From positions 385,902 through 449,901 of the forward strand of contig VJWN01000024.1 in assembly GCA_007644065.1 (NCBI GenBank): a stretch of DNA of 64,000 nt, in the 5' to 3' direction. The stretch is from Margaritispora aquatica. Its lineage: Eukaryota > Ascomycota > Leotiomycetes > Helotiales > Discinellaceae. The notes beneath the pieces were generated by a model. The model ran no database searches, was not told the origin of the DNA, and saw nothing but the letters and a program-made list of their open reading frames with translations. Both the position numbers and the translations under genes were made by a program. The number at the start of each line of letters is the position of its first letter. Position 1 is the first letter of the stretch. Positions 1 to 11,206 of the stretch are shown here, one piece after another.

Positions 1-258
1 GTTCAGCAGTCTCGTTGTCCCACGGCTGTTGGCAGGTCATCGTCGTTACCAACTGTTGTTGATGAGAGCATCATCGGAGAGATCAAGTCGTCTGATATCA
101 AGATCAGGGATGTCAACTTGCAGATCAAGAGTACCTTGACAGAGCTTCTCAATAATCCATCTGTGAGGAATGATGGTCAATACCGTATGTGGGTTCAGTC
201 GAGGTTGATGGATGCTGAAAGAGAATTGAGAGGTGCCAGGAGGAGGAGAAGTGATTGA
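1..258 (+). CDS. C-terminal end of an unknown protein (5' partial)
   Basis: Frame 1 is open from the first base to a TGA at 256-258 and gives the last 85 residues of a protein whose start lies left of the window. The tail is hydrophilic and probably helical, with an acidic/Lys-rich stretch (about residues 21-55) and an Arg-rich end (RGARRRR near the stop). No catalytic motif or membrane segment is visible. The AT-rich, T-rich sequence after the stop (about 440-520) looks like a 3' UTR or intergenic spacer. I do not recognise the family. That it is coding is supported by even codon use and the absence of stops in this frame. Confidence 0.65.
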   Translation, partial: VQQSRCPTAVGRSSSLPTVVDESIIGEIKSSDIKIRDVNLQIKSTLTELLNNPSVRNDGQYRMWVQSRLMDAERELRGARRRRSD

Positions 259-1252
259 GAGTTTTGTCTGCAGATAAAATGGGAGACTGTCACTAGGCAG
301 ATTATTGTTAATGTTTATTTTTCCGCGCTGGTGTCGAGATTAAGGAGGGGAAAATGGTTCTGCGTTTTGAACGTATGGAGTTTTTGGCTGGATTGAGAGA
401 TTGGTTGGCTGGCTCCTCGAACTGTATTAGATACCCTTTGCTGCGACTTCACAATTCAACCTTCTTGTTTGGTTCAATTTTGTTTAATTTTCTTGAATTT
501 TCTTGAATTTTTATTGATGTTGTCACACGGAATACCTCTTCGTTCTTCGTTCATCGTATCAGGCAGAGGTGGGCTGTGCTACTGAAATCCTCCTCTTCAA
601 CTCCAGCTCGGCAAGGCGATTGTCCGGTATTGTGAAGCGATGAAGCCAATTGCATTCTCTTATTGGGATGAATAATAGATGTGCCATGGAATGAATGAGT
701 GCATTGCATACGAAGACGAGAAAAGACAGAGAGCATAGAGAGGACATTGGTCTGCATCAAGACAGGATTTTGATGATATTGATAATATTGGTGGAAACAT
801 CAGACGAATTTGATCAGATGACATACGGTGGTCGAGGAATACCACTTGAACCAGTGACCCAAGTCCCCACTATTCGCTCTTCACATGCGTTTTGCTAGGA
901 TCGCTTTTACCTTTGGGTCCGTTCTCTCAGCAATCAGCAGCGCCAAATCTCAAGTTTGAGGCGATTAACGTCTCAAGATCCAGACCAGACGACGGCTCTG
1001 CGAACTTCCGTTTCAACACAGCCAGCCAGTCATGGAGTTTAATGGAGTCCATGCATATCATGGACAAGGGAATGCCTGATCTGGTTCGTCTCAACACAGC
1101 TGTTGTTGACATCTCAAGATAGCATCGTCTTCCTTTTCTTTCCCTTCTTATATATATCATCTTGTTTCCTACGTCTTGTTTCATTCCTTCGCAGAGTTGA
1201 TCTCTAGCACTGTTTAATTTCTTTACATCATTACAGCTGTGGTATCGTCACT
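259..1252. other. Intergenic spacer
   Basis: This stretch of about 1 kb has only short overlapping open frames with no recognisable protein. The left part is T-rich (likely 3' UTR of the upstream gene). The right end, 1130-1250, is pyrimidine-rich with TATATATA at about 1149-1156 and a CT-rich tract, typical of a fungal promoter for the gene starting at 1253. Confidence 0.5.
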
Positions 1253-2599
1253 ATGTCTAATTGTGAATCAGAGAAGCTTGCACCTCAGCAAAAGAGTGCT
1301 TTCTTCTCCTTTATCAAGGTCGGTACAGGTTGTCCATACAGGGGGCAGATAACTAAGAAATACCAGTCACTTGCAACTTTCAAAGGCGACCTTGCATCAC
1401 TTACTGCTCCTCCATTCCTGCTAGCTTCCCAATCAATGACCGAATTCTCTGCGTTCTGGGCAGAACATCCAACTCTTTTCGTTGCGCCGACAAGTGAGGC
1501 AGATCCAGAGAAGCGGGCGCTACTGGTCTTGAAGTGGTTCCTGAGCACATTGAGGGGACAGCATAACAATAAAGATGAGAATGGGAAAAAGAAGCGCATG
1601 AAACCATTGAACCCTTTCCTCGGGGAGTTGTTCCTAGGCAAATGGGTCGACGAGGCAGGGACAACAAATCTTGTCACAGAGCAAGTGAGGTAAGGGATAT
1701 TGGCCGAGCATGGCAGGTATTACCTGACTAACTATCATAGCCATCATCCACCAGTTACAGCTTGCAATATTTGGAACGATCAATATGGTATTCGACTCCA
1801 AGGCCATGTGGCGCCCAAGGCCAGTTTCAAAACCACCGTAAACATCGATCGGAAAGGATACTCAATCCTACACATCGACAGATATAATGAAGACTACCTT
1901 ATCACGATGCCAAAAATACACATAGAAGGAATCATGAGTGGGTCCTTGAACCCAGAACTTAGTGGTACAACATACATCCGAAGCTCCTCTGGATATACTG
2001 CAAAGATTGACTACACGAGCAAAGGCTGGATGAGTGGGAAGCGCAATTCCTTTGTGGCCAAGCTTTTCCACGATAACTGCGAGAATGAACCCTTGTACCT
2101 CGCAGAAGGGCAATGGAGTGGCGATTTCACAATCAAGAACGTAGCCAACGACGAAGTGGTTGAGACGTTTGACACAACTGCTATGCCAATCACCCCGTTA
2201 CAAGTCGCCCCAATCGAACACCAACATCATCTCGAGTCTCGTAGAGCATGGCAACATGTAGTTGCGGCTATTGAGCGTAACGACTTTCTCGGTGTAGGGA
2301 ACGCAAAATCGAAACTCGAGAATGCCCAACGAGAACTGAGGAAACAGGAGAAAGCTAGTGGCATCCCCTTCCAGAGACGATATTTCAGCATTGCAAAGAG
2401 CGATCCAGTGGCCGAGAAACTTGTTGAAGGACTAGGGAACAAGACTAGCATGAAGGGGGATATGGATGGACATCATGAGCTTTGGGTTTGGGATGAGGAG
2501 AAGTACAGGAGAATCGAAAAGGCTGGAAGTGAGGTTATTAAGAATCCCACGAGGATGCGAAATGATTCTGGTGTTGGGATGATTGGAGTTACCGCTTGA
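1253..2599 (+). CDS. KES1: Oxysterol-binding protein, KES1/OSH4 type
   Basis: Two exons, 1253-1689 and 1741-2599, separated by a 51-nt intron (GTAAGG...TAG), encode 431 residues, close to the size of yeast Kes1/Osh4. The splice rebuilds the family fingerprint EQVSHHPPVTA at residues 143-153, and the downstream reading IWNDQYGIRLQGHV fits the sterol-binding beta-barrel. There is no PH domain, FFAT motif or ankyrin repeat, so this is the short class. Such proteins exchange sterol for PI4P between membranes and dampen Golgi PI4P-dependent vesicle formation. The N-terminal lid segment (FFSFIKVGTGCPYRGQITKK) is present and the C-terminus keeps the basic/helical region. The ATG at 1253 is the first in frame after the pyrimidine-rich promoter. 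Function is inferred from the family. Confidence 0.95.
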
Positions 2600-3209
2600 G
2601 GCTACACATTAGATGCTAGATGCCAGATGTTGGACACTTTTTGGATTTGGAGTTTTAGGCGAAGATGATACCACTGGATGGGCCACGAGGTTAGAAGTGA
2701 GGTGAGAAAGAACGATGCTGTCTAGAACACCTAATGCATATCTTAAACCGGCAGAGACATTGATGACTAGCTTTTTGTACTACCAACATGTAGAAACATG
2801 AACACAGGAGAAGCAGCTGATGTTCAAAACAAGCTTCAGCAGGCAATCCAATTGACCTCCCGATCCCGCATGATCACCCCAAAGCCACGAGTTCGATATG
2901 TCCTACATGCAAATCAGGGAAATGGGTCTGTTTTGCTTTTACCCACAAACCCACAACTCAGCACAGAACGATACAGATCTTGAAATCGGGGCCGAACCTG
3001 GTAGAAACATCTCGTGAAAGGATTGCAGTTGAATAATAGGCTGAATGGGCTTGATATGACGTAGTTGGTGGGTAGTATCCAGGACAGTGGGAGTATGGGG
3101 CATGTCTCACCACGTTTTTCATGTCTTCTTTTATGGAACTGGAAAAGAATGGAACTGGAGCCTTCACGATGGATGGTGCGATCTGACCTGATCGTCGCGA
3201 AGCTTGGTG

Positions 3210-3347
3210 AGGGGTCTCCCGCCTTGCAGCTGCAGGAAGGCTGAGAGAGAGAAAGTGAAGGAGAGAGGGAGGGTTGGAGGGGTGAATGCCTACCTACCTA
3301 CCTATGATGTCATTGGGATTTTCCTCAACTTTTGCTTGTGAACCCCT
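3210..3347. promoter_or_regulatory. Three STRE-like pentamers (AGGGG/CCCCT)
   Basis: AGGGG occurs at 3210-3214 and 3278-3282, and CCCCT at 3343-3347, within 340 bp upstream of the CsbD-like stress gene. In fungi AGGGG is the core bound by Msn2/Msn4-type zinc fingers. The clustering next to a presumed stress gene is suggestive, but a pentamer is short and chance occurrence is possible. Confidence 0.35.
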
Positions 3348-3369
3348 ACCTTACCTTACCTTACCTACC
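3290..3369. repeat. Short tandem repeats (TACC)n and (TTACC)n
   Basis: Positions 3290-3304 hold repeated TACC units and 3347-3369 repeated TTACC units in the promoter of the downstream gene. They are simple-sequence repeats with no protein content. Confidence 0.7.
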
Positions 3370-3542
3370 CACGATCACTTCACATTTCACTTCACTTGTA
3401 AAACTATAAAGATCTTTCTCTCGCCCTTCGATCTTCAATATATCAAACAATCAATTCAACTCCAAACTTCAATTACAAACTACAACTACAAATACAATTC
3501 AATCTCTTCAGTTTAGATCTTTAAAACCACAAAGCAACAATC

Positions 3543-4235
3543 ATGTCTGACAAGCAAACCTCTACTCTTCAGTCCTACGTCGACTCTGCTACTGGTGCTG
3601 TTCAGTCGGCTTTCGGTGCTATTACTGGAAATACTTCTGATCAGGTATGCATCTCTCTTTTCACATTCCTACCTTGCCTCACCTCTTCCCATTTTTCCCC
3701 CAAATAAATCCAACTAACACCCCACAGAACGCAGGAGAGGCCAAGAAGACCAAAGCCGATCTCGAGCACGAAGCCTCGCACGCAGGTGTCTCCGTAGCCG
3801 GCATCTCCGCCTCCTCCAGCGGCGCTGTCACGAAGAATGACCCCAACCGCCAAGAGGGCAGCTGGAACCAGACTATCGGATCTGCGAAGGAGAGTTTGGG
3901 CGGATTAGTTGGTAGCGAGGTTCGTCTATCTTCTCCTTTTCCCCTCTTCGCCCATTAATCCACCTGCAAGAGAGCAACTCGCTAACACCATGTGCAAACA
4001 GGACCTGAAGCGTTCCGGCGCCCAGCAAAACGCCCTAGGCAAGGAGCAAGAAGCTAAAGGCCAGCTCACGGATTTCGGAACCGGTATCTCGAATCGTGTC
4101 TCTGGTGCTGTGGGCGGTGCGGTCGCGGGTCTGACGGGTGATCGCGAGGCCCAGATTAAGGCGCAGGAGCAGCATGATATCGGCAAGACGCAGCAGCGGG
4201 GTGCGGAGGCTGATATCCAGAAGCAGAACCCTTAG
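3543..4235 (+). CDS. CsbD-like stress protein (Hmp1-type)
   Basis: Three exons, 3543-3644, 3728-3919 and 4002-4235, joined at phase-0 GT-AG introns of 83 and 82 nt, give 175 residues. The protein is small, hydrophilic and rich in Ala, Gly and Gln. It contains two helical repeat-like blocks: GSWNQTIGSAKESLGGLVG, and the GAQQNALGKEQEAKGQL segment typical of CsbD-like proteins. The fungal relatives are often named mismatched-base-pair and cruciform-DNA recognition protein (Hmp1), and bacterial CsbD is a general-stress protein. There is no signal peptide or membrane segment, so a soluble, possibly intrinsically disordered LEA-like role is likely. DNA binding is not visible from sequence. The STRE-like sites upstream fit stress induction. 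Confidence 0.92.
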
Positions 4236-4815
4236 ATGGGAATCTATCGTGGTGGTGAGAGTGTATGATTGATGACTTGTACGATGCTTTGGATTGGAGG
4301 TGGTGGTGCGGTGGGAAATAATGCGTTGAGCTAGCTGGCTCCTGGTTGCGAGCGGTGGGAATGCATGCGTGCATGGAATATTTAATACCCCAGATGAATC
4401 GAAGTTTTTGCACACATATCTTGAGAATTTCCACAGCTATCTTTCCGGTGTTATGCTTATGATATAATTACCTATTCATTTGATGCTCGAAATGAGCAAC
4501 ACAGTGAACTGCTTTATCTCATTCTCGCGTTAAGGATGGAAAGATGTGGAGACCACAGGAAGACAGCATATGCACTTGCAATATACCCCAACTCCAGTAT
4601 CAAGCAATGTGGAGGGAACAAACTCCAGACTGGACTCGATAGTGACCTTTGGCGATGGTGATGACGGTGGTGAGTAAGTGCACCTCGAACTAGGGCAGAC
4701 ATGAAGTGAAGTAAGTGAATGAAAAGAGATCAAGATAGAGCAAGAAAAGAGGGAAGCTTATGTCTTTTTCTAAAAACCTACTTTTTACCTGATAGTTCTT
4801 CGGAATTTCCTTACC

Positions 4816-4850
4816 TTGTCATTGAAAACGCTTTAAGCTTTCAATGACAA
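4816..4850. repeat. Perfect 12-bp inverted repeat
   Basis: TTGTCATTGAAA at 4816-4827 is matched by its exact reverse complement TTTCAATGACAA at 4839-4850, with an 11-nt loop. It is not close to a gene end (580 bp after the CsbD-like stop). Confidence 0.8.
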
Positions 4851-5158
4851 ACATTTCAAAGGTAGGTATTGACGACTTACCTCCGGAGGGTAAGGTTTTG
4901 CTTGATGTGAGCCGATGGGTTTCGGGTCTCGTTTCTCGGATTTCGGTTACCGGTTGTTGGGGAGGGAGGAAGGATTGGTTACGCTGTTGATATACCGTTC
5001 ACTGAGGTGTGAGAGTTTGAGCCTTCAGTCAATTGAGTTTTGATGCCAATAAAGTGGAGATGCATATCTTCCCAACAAGGAGAACAAGGCAGCGAGAAAG
5101 GTACCATGCGTATTTGAATGAACTCTATCTCCGTTGAATATCCGTTAATAAAGGAAGT

Positions 5159-5207
5159 GTCAGCTCGCATTCCAGCTCGCGGGGTGCGAGCGAGTGAGCG
5201 AGCTGAC
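5159..5207. repeat. Perfect 10-bp inverted repeat with inner repeats
   Basis: GTCAGCTCGC at 5159-5168 pairs with GCGAGCTGAC at 5198-5207. The 29-nt interior contains further CAGCTCGC and GCGAGCGAG copies that can form alternative stems. Confidence 0.75.
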
Positions 5208-6743
5208 GAATGTTATCGTTGCTCGTATCATTCCGAAACGACACGCTTGCCATCCATTCCAAACCGAAGAGCTGGGTAGCAAGCAAGGATTGCAATTGAG
5301 GTACAGTAGATTCGTCAGCCCAACATGAAGGAAGATTGGAATTTAAATATTGAGACGGCCGATGCGATGTTCGCGGCCGCTGTGGCTTGGTTCGGTAAAA
5401 GAAAGGGGGTAAAATGTATACGAACAAACATCTATCTATCCAACTAGAGCGGTTCGGCGGAATTGAGCTTCAAGTAGGTAGGCTGAATGAATATCACATC
5501 GTGTGTAACATGAGATGCAAGAACAAGAATAAAGACAAAGAATGCCGAATAATTCATCGACACCATTCTTTTAAATTCCTCTGTGATTTCAAGGTGTCGG
5601 GATATTCCATCCGATGACATTCTTTGACAGCGGCCGCGTACATTTGGTTGGGCATGATTTATTGTCTGTTTGAATGCCAAATGTTTTGTTCCGCCGCACA
5701 CGGGGATAAGCTGGTGAACGCTGACAAAGCTCGTAAAAACCATCCAAGCACCTTTTTCCAATCTGTGATCTGCCAATCTCCAAACTCTTGGCCATCTTAC
5801 CTCACCCCTCAGCTCGTACCTCAGGACACAACTCACAATGAGTCGAAGTGAACACACTCATCGTATCCCGCTTTCGGCGGACGAGCTGACTGATTTGAAT
5901 TTCGCCATCGCTATCGGGATCGGAAAATCTTAAAACAGGGGGGGAAAGGTTAAGATGAATGAGATGAGATGAGTCGAAATCTATGCTTGACTAAGCGTCA
6001 GACTGCAGTGCAGTGCAATGTGATGCGTAGGTGGTGTTTTGTTTCTGCCTGTACGTGGCCGGTGATAGCATGGAGGTTGAGATGGACCATCCGCCCTCCA
6101 GCAAAGATGTGATGGTGGATATACGGGGCTATCGTCTACGGTATTTCCTTTGTCTCGGGTGGGGCCCAGCGTAGGGCTCTCCGTTCTCTGTGTACATGCG
6201 CGCTCACAGGCCACGTCCCTGCTATATCCTTCCTACCGGCGGAGGAACGTTTGGATACTCAGTACCCAAGTACCGCTAGGCGGCGATTAGAGGCTCTATC
6301 TCCTTCGAACATGCATGTCTGGGCGTGGACATTTGCATGGTGCTTTGCGTGTCGGGCCAATGACCATGGCGGATTCGCACTGCGTTGCTTATTTAGAATT
6401 TTTTGATACCGGAGCTTAGCTTTGCTTGATCCTCGTTGCCTTACTCCGGATTGGGGATGCGAGACGAGTTGTGGATACGGAATCTCAGTCATACGGAGAG
6501 TTTGTTGTTTTTTCCTTCTCGCGCTGTGTTGTGTCATAGTGATATATATACGATGGTGGTCGGCCGTTGCATGGCGCTTCTTTTTCGAAGTGTCAGCAAA
6601 GCAGTGAGATTTCATCATTTCGCAGTAGCAGTGAAACCACTTGGTTCGTCTCTGTTATAATAAGCTTGTTGCTCCTTCTTACTTATTTCACTTTGCTACT
6701 CATCCCAAGCTTTACTTTAATTTATACCAAGTCGACAATCTCA

Positions 6744-8561
6744 ATGAGTGGTCGCTTCACAATGGAATCTACAGCACCGACTTTGTTGGAGAAGGAGATT
6801 GGGAGGAGTGCCTCGCCTACTCCAGTGGGATCGATCAATGACAAGAAGATGGATACTGAGGGGTCAATGACGGAGAAGGAGGAGACCGGATCGATACGAA
6901 ATGCGACTCTGGATGCGGGTGGAGATGCAGAGCTGGTATATCCTACCGGCTTTCGGTTGGCCATGATTATTTGCGCTTTAGTGCTTAGTATCTTCTTGGT
7001 ATGTCACATCACTTCACTACGTGATACCGACCACGCTAATTAGATATAGGTTGCCCTTGACATGACCATTATCGCAACAGCTATCCCGAAAATCACAGAC
7101 GAATTCCAAGGTCTCGATCTGATATCTTGGTATGGAGCAGCTTTCTTCTTGACAGTGGGAGCATTCCAATCGACATGGGGAAAAGCATACAAGTACTTCC
7201 CATTGAAACTCACCTTCTTGCTCTCCATCTTCATCTTCGAACTCGGTAGTCTCATCTGTGGTATGTAAACCATCCCCGCTCTCCAGACACTACTAACACA
7301 AACAGGTGTCGCACCAAACTCAACCGCCCTCATCGTTGGACGTGCTATCGCAGGTGTAGGAGGAGCAGGTATCGCATCCGGAGCCTACATCATCATCGCT
7401 TACACTGCACCACCTGAGACCCGCGCAGCATTCACTGGTATCCTCGGTGCAGCTTACGGAGTCGCCTCAGTGATCGGTCCCCTCCTCGGTGGTGTCTTCG
7501 CTGAGAAGGTTTCCTGGAGATGGTGTTTCTACATCAACCTCCCCATCGGTGGACTCGGCACAGCCATGATCGTTTTCTTCTTCCAGACCCCTCCTAACGC
7601 CGTCCCTACACAAGCAACCCTCAAGGAGAAGCTCCTACAGATGGATCTTCCCGGCGCATTCACCGTCATGGCCGCCATCGTGTGCTACATCCTCGCACTC
7701 CAATGGGGTGGACAATCGAAGGCCTGGAACGACTCCTCCGTCATTGGCTGCCTCGTCGGTTTCGTGCTCATCATCATCCTCTTCATCCTCATCGAATGGT
7801 ACCAAGGCGAGCGCGCCATGGTGGTCTTCCGCATCCTCAAGCAGCGCAACATCTGGGTCGGCATGTCCTTCATCTTCTTCCTCGCCGGCTCCTTCTTCCT
7901 GCTCCTGTACTACCTCCCCATCTACTTCCAAGTCGTGTCCGGCGTCTCGGCCTCCCAGTCCGGCGTGCGCAACCTGCCCCTCATCCTCGGCAACACCATC
8001 TCCTCCATCATCTCCGGTATCCTGATCTCCATGTTCGGCCACTTCGTGCCCTTCCTCATCCTCGGCTCCGCCGTCGCCACCGTCGGCACAGGCCTCATCT
8101 ACACGCTCTCCGTGCACTCCTCCTCGGGCGCCTGGATCGGCTACCAGGCCCTCACGGGTCTGGGCATGGGTCTCGCGTTCCAAGTCCCCATCATCGCCGC
8201 CCAGGCGTCCGTCGAGCCCGCCGATCTCGCCTCCGTCACCGCCATGGTGCTGTTCACGCAGACCATTGGAGGCGCCTTCTTCGTGTCTGCCGGTGAGGTC
8301 GCCTTCGCCAACATCCTCGTCGCTAAGATCCCATCCCGTGCACCAGGCGTCCTCGCCGCCGATGTGGTCTCCGCCGGCGTGACGCAAATCAGGTCCCTGT
8401 TCGCCGCTAGCGATGTCCCCGGTATCATCCTCGCATACATGGACGGCCTCAAGGTCACGTATGCGATTGCCGTCGCGGCGGCGGGTATCTCGGTTATCAT
8501 TGGCGCGCTGGCAAAGTGGGATAATCTGAAGGGCAAGGTCGTTGCTGGTGGTGCTGCTTAG
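6744..8561 (+). CDS. MFS drug:H+ antiporter (DHA2, 14-TM type)
   Basis: Exons 6744-6998, 7050-7260 and 7306-8561 (introns of 51 and 45 nt, the second with a TACTAAC branch point) encode 573 residues. An acidic cytosolic N-terminus of about 75 residues precedes the first TM. Seen motifs are [17 protein letters not shown] (TM1 motif typical of DHA2), [15 protein letters not shown] (motif B region) and [20 protein letters not shown] (motif C and the following loop). The hydrophobic pattern fits 14 TM segments. Such transporters sit in the plasma or vacuolar membrane and export toxins, drugs or secondary metabolites. No biosynthetic genes flank it, so the substrate is unknown. The start is the first in-frame ATG before a conserved N-terminus; MES six codons later is a possible alternative. 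Codon use in exon 3 is clearly GC-biased at third positions, suggesting high expression. Confidence 0.94.
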
Positions 8562-10110
8562 GTTTAGCGAGTCTGAGTCGTTGGTAATGCATGCGTGTTT
8601 GAATTAATAGAGGTGTATGAGCATTGGGATTGGCGTTCTGGTCTGATTTGGTTAGTCAGCTAACTAACTGGGTGTAACTTTTGGTTTTCTCCACATTTCA
8701 TTTGTTAATATTATTCAAAATATATAGGAGAAGCGAGTAGAATGAATGGAATGGACAGACGAAACATTTACCTTACCCTACTTTACCTTTCCTTACCACA
8801 CAACACTTTCCCTTTTTCTCTTTTTGCTTTTCTCGCGTTTAACTCACTCATTTTTGCTTCCTTTGGTCCTGTTTTCGTTCGCGTTCTCATTTCGTTGTGT
8901 TTTGGTTTGGTATGTTTTCTGTTGGTTTATTCCGACCCTTCTTTTCTTGATCATGTGCAGAGCATATGTAGTATAATTAGGACGGGTACTTAGGTAGATA
9001 TACGTAAAGTTATATGCATACATTTACACCCACACTCACATTCACATCCATTTTCAGACTTGCATTGATGTCGTGCTCGCAAGTCGCACGCACATACACT
9101 CACCTACATTTGAACTCTTGCCCTTTCTTCCGTGCTACTGAACCCACACGCACTCACCACCGGCACAGCATGAACTCCCAAAATACCACTCATATCGCTT
9201 GAATTGAGAATAGGTATGAGATGCTCAATTAGATGGAGCTGAGTGAGTGGACTTCACGCTCGCTATTCTTGTGGGAGGTTGACTTAATCTCCCCTTTCGA
9301 GACGAGACGAGACGAGATTTTGAGTTTGATTGTGTCGAAGTATGGTCGTTGTATTGATACACTTTACGGTGGACCGTCTCCTGCAAAAGTGTTTTCGTTT
9401 AAGCGCGTTCCATGTAAGCTCGAACAAACTTTGCGATGTTCATGAATGCGAATTCCTTATTCCAATTTCGAATTTACCTCTGCTGTGGGAGGTGTGCTCA
9501 CTCCTGGGTATGGTGAGGGAAACGTAGGAATTATTTCATGTGTATCATGAAGTGTTGATCAGAGGACCACTTTTCAGACTTCCTCCAAAGTGAGGCACAT
9601 TTCCCCCAAAAGCTTGTCTTCATCAGTATAGACTGCCAATTATATCACCAGCACAAGACGTATCCCTCTCAGTCTCAAAGACTCGCAAATTCTCATCATG
9701 TGTACCAAGAGCAAGCCTCAAACCGTCGTTCCCTCAATACCTCGCTTGGAAGAATCACTCTCCAAGCCACGATACCACCAAGCTGCTGTCTGCTGACCAT
9801 CCACTTCAGAAGCATGCACATCAACATATACCCAAGGAAGCTCGACTCAACCCAATTCAATACCCCACGCTCCAGACTCAAAGTACTGTTCGAGAGGATT
9901 TCGCCCGGTGACAGAAAATGGCGTCTTCCAACCCCTGTCGCAGCGAATATCACCAAGCGACCCCCCGTTCTCCACCTCCAAAAGTTAAGTATCTTGAACC
10001 TCGGCAGCACAGGTTCGACAATCGTATAAAACAAGTCATCTTCACTCCTCCACTGAGCTTATTTCATCTCATCTCACATTTAGCCATCGTTTCTGTACCA
10101 GAATCTCAAA
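8562..10110. other. Intergenic spacer (1.5 kb)
   Basis: No convincing gene. The region has a TTACC/TTTCC-rich tract (about 8764-8830) and CACAC/CATTCACA-like simple sequence (9014-9060). Several open frames of 60-110 codons overlap on both strands but none reads like a protein. The 200 bp before 10111 is the likely promoter of the secreted-protein gene. Confidence 0.45.
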
Positions 10111-10772
10111 ATGCAGCCCTCATTCCTCATCCTCGCCATCAGCCTCCTAGCGACCACCCAAGCGAGCGTCACGTGTCGCACCGTAGGCTCAACCGCAACT
10201 GCATCGTGGACGGACAGTGCCGGGAAGAAATGCACCTGGACTGGTGTTGTGGGGAGGAATTTTGGGACGGGGGCGAATGGTGGAGAGTGAGTGACCTTTT
10301 AACTTTCTATGGAGGGGGACTGTGTTGATAATTGGTGTATCGATGCGAAGCGAGATGATGGAAACGCTGACGTTGGCGGCGTGAAGTTATAGCTGTAATG
10401 GTCGATGTGGAGCAGGATGTACTGGGACAGCAGTTGGGAACGCCTAGTGAGTCTATCTCATCCTTCCCACCTCCTAACACCATATCTCGGCTCGACGAAT
10501 CGAAGCTTACCACTAAGAAACAGCACCCAAGATTGCTGGAGTCACGACATCTGCTCATATTTCGAGAACGCGAGCGGTGGCGCGAGGTACGTTCTCCTTT
10601 CTCCTCACCGAGGATCGAAGAATGGAACTGAATCTTTGACAGTGATCCGAATTGTGGCGCGGCGTACAGTGCGGCTGTTGATGACACAGCTTTGGGTGTG
10701 TTGTATGGTTGTGGACAGACGAATCCGAGCTTGTCGGCAGTGAAGCCGACTACGAGTCCTGTTTGTGTTTGA
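10111..10772 (+). CDS. Small secreted cysteine-rich protein with PLA2-like CxxHDxC motif
   Basis: Four exons, 10111-10286, 10393-10446, 10524-10586 and 10643-10772, splice in frame to 140 residues. The N-terminus is a classical signal peptide (MQPSFLILAISLLATTQA, probable cleavage near residue 18). The mature part has ten cysteines, and across the exon 2/3 junction the motif YTQDCWSHDIC appears, followed by NASGGASDPNCG and AAVDDTALGVLYGC. The Cys-x2-His-Asp-x-Cys arrangement resembles the catalytic His-Asp of secreted phospholipase A2. A calcium-loop motif is not obvious, so activity is uncertain. Similar small secreted proteins are common in plant-associated and saprotrophic ascomycetes, from memory. 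It is extracellular and could be a lipase-like or effector-like protein. No single open frame covers it, so it would be missed without splicing. Confidence 0.83.
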
Positions 10773-11206
10773 AAAGTTATTGACGGGGGAAAAAGTTTGT
10801 GTTGTACACGTCGTTGGTTTTGTAACTGGCGAGAGCTGAACTTTCGAGATTAAGAGACGAAAGAACGTATCGATGAGTGGAAACGAAAAGGTTGAGAGGA
10901 GATGGGACATGAGAATGACTGTAGGTGTTCAAAATCAACACTCGCTCATTATATATCTCCTAGTAGAGACTATAGTAGTAATCTCAAAAAGTTGCTGCGC
11001 TGTTGATACCTAGGCAAAAATGTCTCCCCTAAGCATTTCAAGTGCGAGGTGTGCTTGTGAGCCAAGATTCAGGTATCGTTCTGTCCTAAGGGCGATGGCC
11101 AGCTTTTCTCAATGAGAGCGAGAGGTAACGACCTCAATTTCACGGCTTTCAAATCAAGCCAGGCATTCTCAGTCGCTAACCGAGCGTTCCTGTTGAACAA
11201 CAACAT
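10773..11206. other. Convergent intergenic spacer
   Basis: The 434 bp between the secreted-protein gene (plus) and the oxidoreductase gene (minus) is a convergent 3'-3' spacer. I see no gene or repeat in it. Confidence 0.5.

Larger units (their letters stand above)
2600..3542. other. Intergenic spacer with promoter of the CsbD-like gene
   Basis: No gene is supported here. The right half carries GAGA-rich DNA (3241-3270), short TACC/TTACC tandem repeats and a CA/CT-rich leader up to the ATG at 3543. Stress-response-like pentamers are listed separately. Confidence 0.5.
4236..6743. other. Long intergenic spacer (2.5 kb)
   Basis: I find only short, mutually overlapping open frames without recognisable protein, so no gene is called. 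The stretch contains two perfect inverted repeats (listed separately), two GCGGCCGC octamers about 260 bp apart (about 5372 and 5631), and at its right end a T-rich leader before the MFS gene. It could hold a non-coding transcript, but nothing in the sequence demonstrates one. Confidence 0.45.

Noticed and set aside
5372..5638. Two GCGGCCGC octamers about 260 bp apart as possible element borders
   Set aside because: Flanking sequences do not match in either orientation, so they do not define an element.
7682..8296. 204-codon plus-strand frame within the same exon
   Set aside because: Arg/His/Leu/Pro-rich shadow frame with no motif, overlapping the real transporter frame.
7635..8387. 250-codon open frame on the minus strand inside the first MFS gene
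   Set aside because: Asp/Glu/Gly-rich shadow of the GC-biased MFS exon. The plus-strand frame has clear MFS motifs.
8742..8993. Hydrophobic Phe/Leu-rich small frames after the MFS gene
   Set aside because: Produced by T-rich simple sequence in the 3' flank, in two frames at once.
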